From Microbacterium fluvii (lineage in GTDB: Bacteria; Actinomycetota; Actinomycetes; Actinomycetales; Microbacteriaceae), in contig NZ_JAOPFX010000001.1 in the NCBI RefSeq assembly GCF_025515205.1, positions 1,178,001 to 1,242,000 of the forward strand: a DNA stretch of 64,000 bases, read 5' to 3'. Below the pieces are notes generated by a model, which was not told where the DNA came from, searched no databases, and was given only the letters and a program-made list of their open reading frames with translations. Below are positions 62,906 to 64,000 of this stretch, in pieces. Both the position numbers and the translations under genes were made by a program. Within the stretch, counting starts at the first letter, position 1, and every line of letters begins with the position of its first letter.

Positions 62906-64000
62906 TCAAGAGGTTCCGGCGCTTCGGCGCCGGAACCTCTTCGTCGTTGCGAGGCCCGCGAGAACGAGGGCGGCGAGGCTGCCCCACCCGATGATCCCGG
63001 CGACGGCCGGCCCGATCACGACGGCCGGGGTGAGACCCGTGCGCAGCGGCACGTCGGTGAGCATGTAGCCCGCCACACCCGCGTCGAGGCCGTCGATCGT
63101 CGTGCCGTCGGGGGCGATGACCTGACTGGTGCCGACCGTCGACAGATTGACGACGGGGCGCCCCGTCTCGATGGCGCGCATGCGCGCGAAGCCCAGCTGC
63201 TGCAGGTTCTCGTCGGTGTCGCGGAAATCGGCGTTGTTCGTCTGGAACATGTAGACCTCGGCGCCGTCACGCGCGCCCTGCCAGATGACGTCGTCATAGA
63301 TCACGTCGAAGCAGATCGCGAGGCCCACCCCCACGCCGTCGACGTCGAAGAAGGGGGCGTTCGTGCCGGGCGTGTACTCGCGCTGGATGAGTCCGACGAG
63401 GTCGGGCACGAGCATCTCGTAGAACCAGCGGTCGGGAACGTACTCCCCCATCGGCACCGGATTGCGCTTATCGTGCAGCTGCACCGCGCCTTCGCCGCCG
63501 ACCCACAGCATCGAGGTGTTGAACACCGCTCCGTCGCGCTCCGTCGCGGCGTTGACCAGCAGCGGCGCGTCGACCTGATCGGCGAGGGCATCGAGCATGC
63601 GCGCCGTGGTGTCGTTCGACAGCGGGTCGGAGTCGATGCCGCCCTCTGGCCACAGCAGCACGTCGAGGTCTTCGCCGAAGAGCGGCGCGGATGCCGTCAG
63701 CTGCGCCTCGAGCACCGAGTTGCGCTCTCGATCGTCGAAGTAGCCCGAGGGGCCGTTGCCCTGCACGCTGCCGACGCGCATGGTGCCGGCATCCGTCGTG
63801 GGGAACTGCGGGGTCACCAGCAGCACGACGACGGCGGCGGCGACCGGGGTCGCCGTGCGCAGATCCGAGAAGGCGCCGAGCCGCACCCACTCGATGAGTG
63901 CGGCGCAGACGAACACCATGAGAAAGCTCAGCCCGGTCACCCCCGTCCACGAGGCGACCTCGGCCAGCGGACTCGTCGATTGGCTCATGCCGATGCGCGC
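62906..64000 (-). CDS. lnt: Apolipoprotein N-acyltransferase, C-terminal part (cut by window edge)
   Basis: The 5' end lies beyond the right edge; the open frame continues past 64000, so the ATG at 63988 is probably internal. Visible are a few membrane helices and the nitrilase-like domain with the catalytic triad: Glu in LLWPEGG, Lys in HDKRNPVPMGEY and Cys in LAICFDVIY. Lnt adds the third acyl chain to lipoproteins, after Lgt (29925 here) and the signal peptidase. A last helix and a basic tail FRRRSAGTS end the protein. The last codons are encoded inside a terminator hairpin shared with rbpA. Confidence 0.95.
   Translation of the reverse strand, partial: ARIGMSQSTSPLAEVASWTGVTGLSFLMVFVCAALIEWVRLGAFSDLRTATPVAAAVVVLLVTPQFPTTDAGTMRVGSVQGNGPSGYFDDRERNSVLEAQLTASAPLFGEDLDVLLWPEGGIDSDPLSNDTTARMLDALADQVDAPLLVNAATERDGAVFNTSMLWVGGEGAVQLHDKRNPVPMGEYVPDRWFYEMLVPDLVGLIQREYTPGTNAPFFDVDGVGVGLAICFDVIYDDVIWQGARDGAEVYMFQTNNADFRDTDENLQQLGFARMRAIETGRPVVNLSTVGTSQVIAPDGTTIDGLDAGVAGYMLTDVPLRTGLTPAVVIGPAVAGIIGWGSLAALVLAGLATTKRFRRRSAGTS
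62908..62941. terminator. Two-way terminator of rbpA and lnt
   Basis: A perfect 15-bp inverted repeat, AAGAGGTTCCGGCGC (62908-62922) and GCGCCGGAACCTCTT (62927-62941), closed by the very stable TTCG tetraloop. It overlaps the last codons of lnt on the minus strand. Only 24 bases separate the rbpA and lnt stop codons. Confidence 0.8.

Noticed and set aside
1..64000. Prophage, insertion sequence or integrated element
   Set aside because: No transposase, integrase, terminase or phage structural gene is seen, and gene order follows conserved actinobacterial housekeeping blocks.

Overview
The window is a stretch of chromosome from a high-GC Gram-positive actinobacterium, most likely of the family Microbacteriaceae and close to Microbacterium. 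The evidence is very high GC with GC-rich third codon positions, a gene for RbpA, an actinobacterial mIHF domain, a PdtaR-type ANTAR regulator, the actinobacterial Trp-associated membrane protein and HGxxPAAW protein, a PriA without helicase motifs, and a PyrR leader of the actinobacterial kind. The assignment rests on gene content and style; no search was run. Nothing looks like prophage, insertion sequence, plasmid or CRISPR.

Layout. 1-907: a truncated drug exporter gene divergent from its likely TetR repressor. 1012-4982: efp, nusB and an SNF2-type ATPase. 5071-7113: a metallo-beta-lactamase/Rieske protein and a small membrane protein. 7111-16678: the pyrimidine operon (pyrR-pyrB-pyrC-PH-like membrane protein-carA-carB-pyrF) under a PyrR-binding leader, ending in an mIHF-guanylate kinase fusion. 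16778-22686: rpoZ, metK, priA, fmt, rsmB. 22687-23186: a 500-base gene-free gap with an array of 63-bp repeats bracketed by two related 20-bp palindromes, then a C-rich tract. 23187-26169: rpe and hisE-hisG-hisF-hisI. 26166-30896: Trp-associated membrane protein, HGxxPAAW protein, trpC-trpB-trpA and lgt. 30962-38515: gltB-gltD and pyk. 38606-45359: a small SHOCT protein, tRNA-Leu(CAA), pdtaR, a thioesterase, polA, a DUF885 metallopeptidase and a phosphoribosyltransferase. 45439-56608: accessory metabolism and transport (flavin-dependent oxidoreductase, two MFS transporters, SGNH hydrolase with a SUMF1-fold protein, a RibD/DHFR-fold reductase, a D,D-carboxypeptidase-like protein, a short UvrA-like ATPase, an AEC transporter). 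56718-64000: HdeD-like protein, S9 peptidase and SDR, NfeD-SPFH-GDPD operon, rbpA, and the 3' part of lnt.

How the genes work together. The core is central anabolism: UMP synthesis from carbamoyl phosphate, histidine and tryptophan from PRPP-derived intermediates, glutamate from glutamine (feeding carA, hisF and trp reactions), and pyruvate kinase. Many genes overlap by 4-8 bases (ATGA or GTGA junctions), so translation is probably coupled. At least a dozen promoters show a TAnnnT-like -10 box placed 6-7 bases before an ATG or GTG, which predicts leaderless mRNAs. Convergent gene pairs are separated by strong hairpin terminators, some inside the end of a coding sequence.

The most unusual items are the repeat array at 22742-23098, the mIHF-guanylate kinase fusion, the MBL-Rieske protein, the lack of trpE and coaBC where related genomes often have them, and a recurring GGATGC/GCATCC hexamer seen in genes and in the repeat array.
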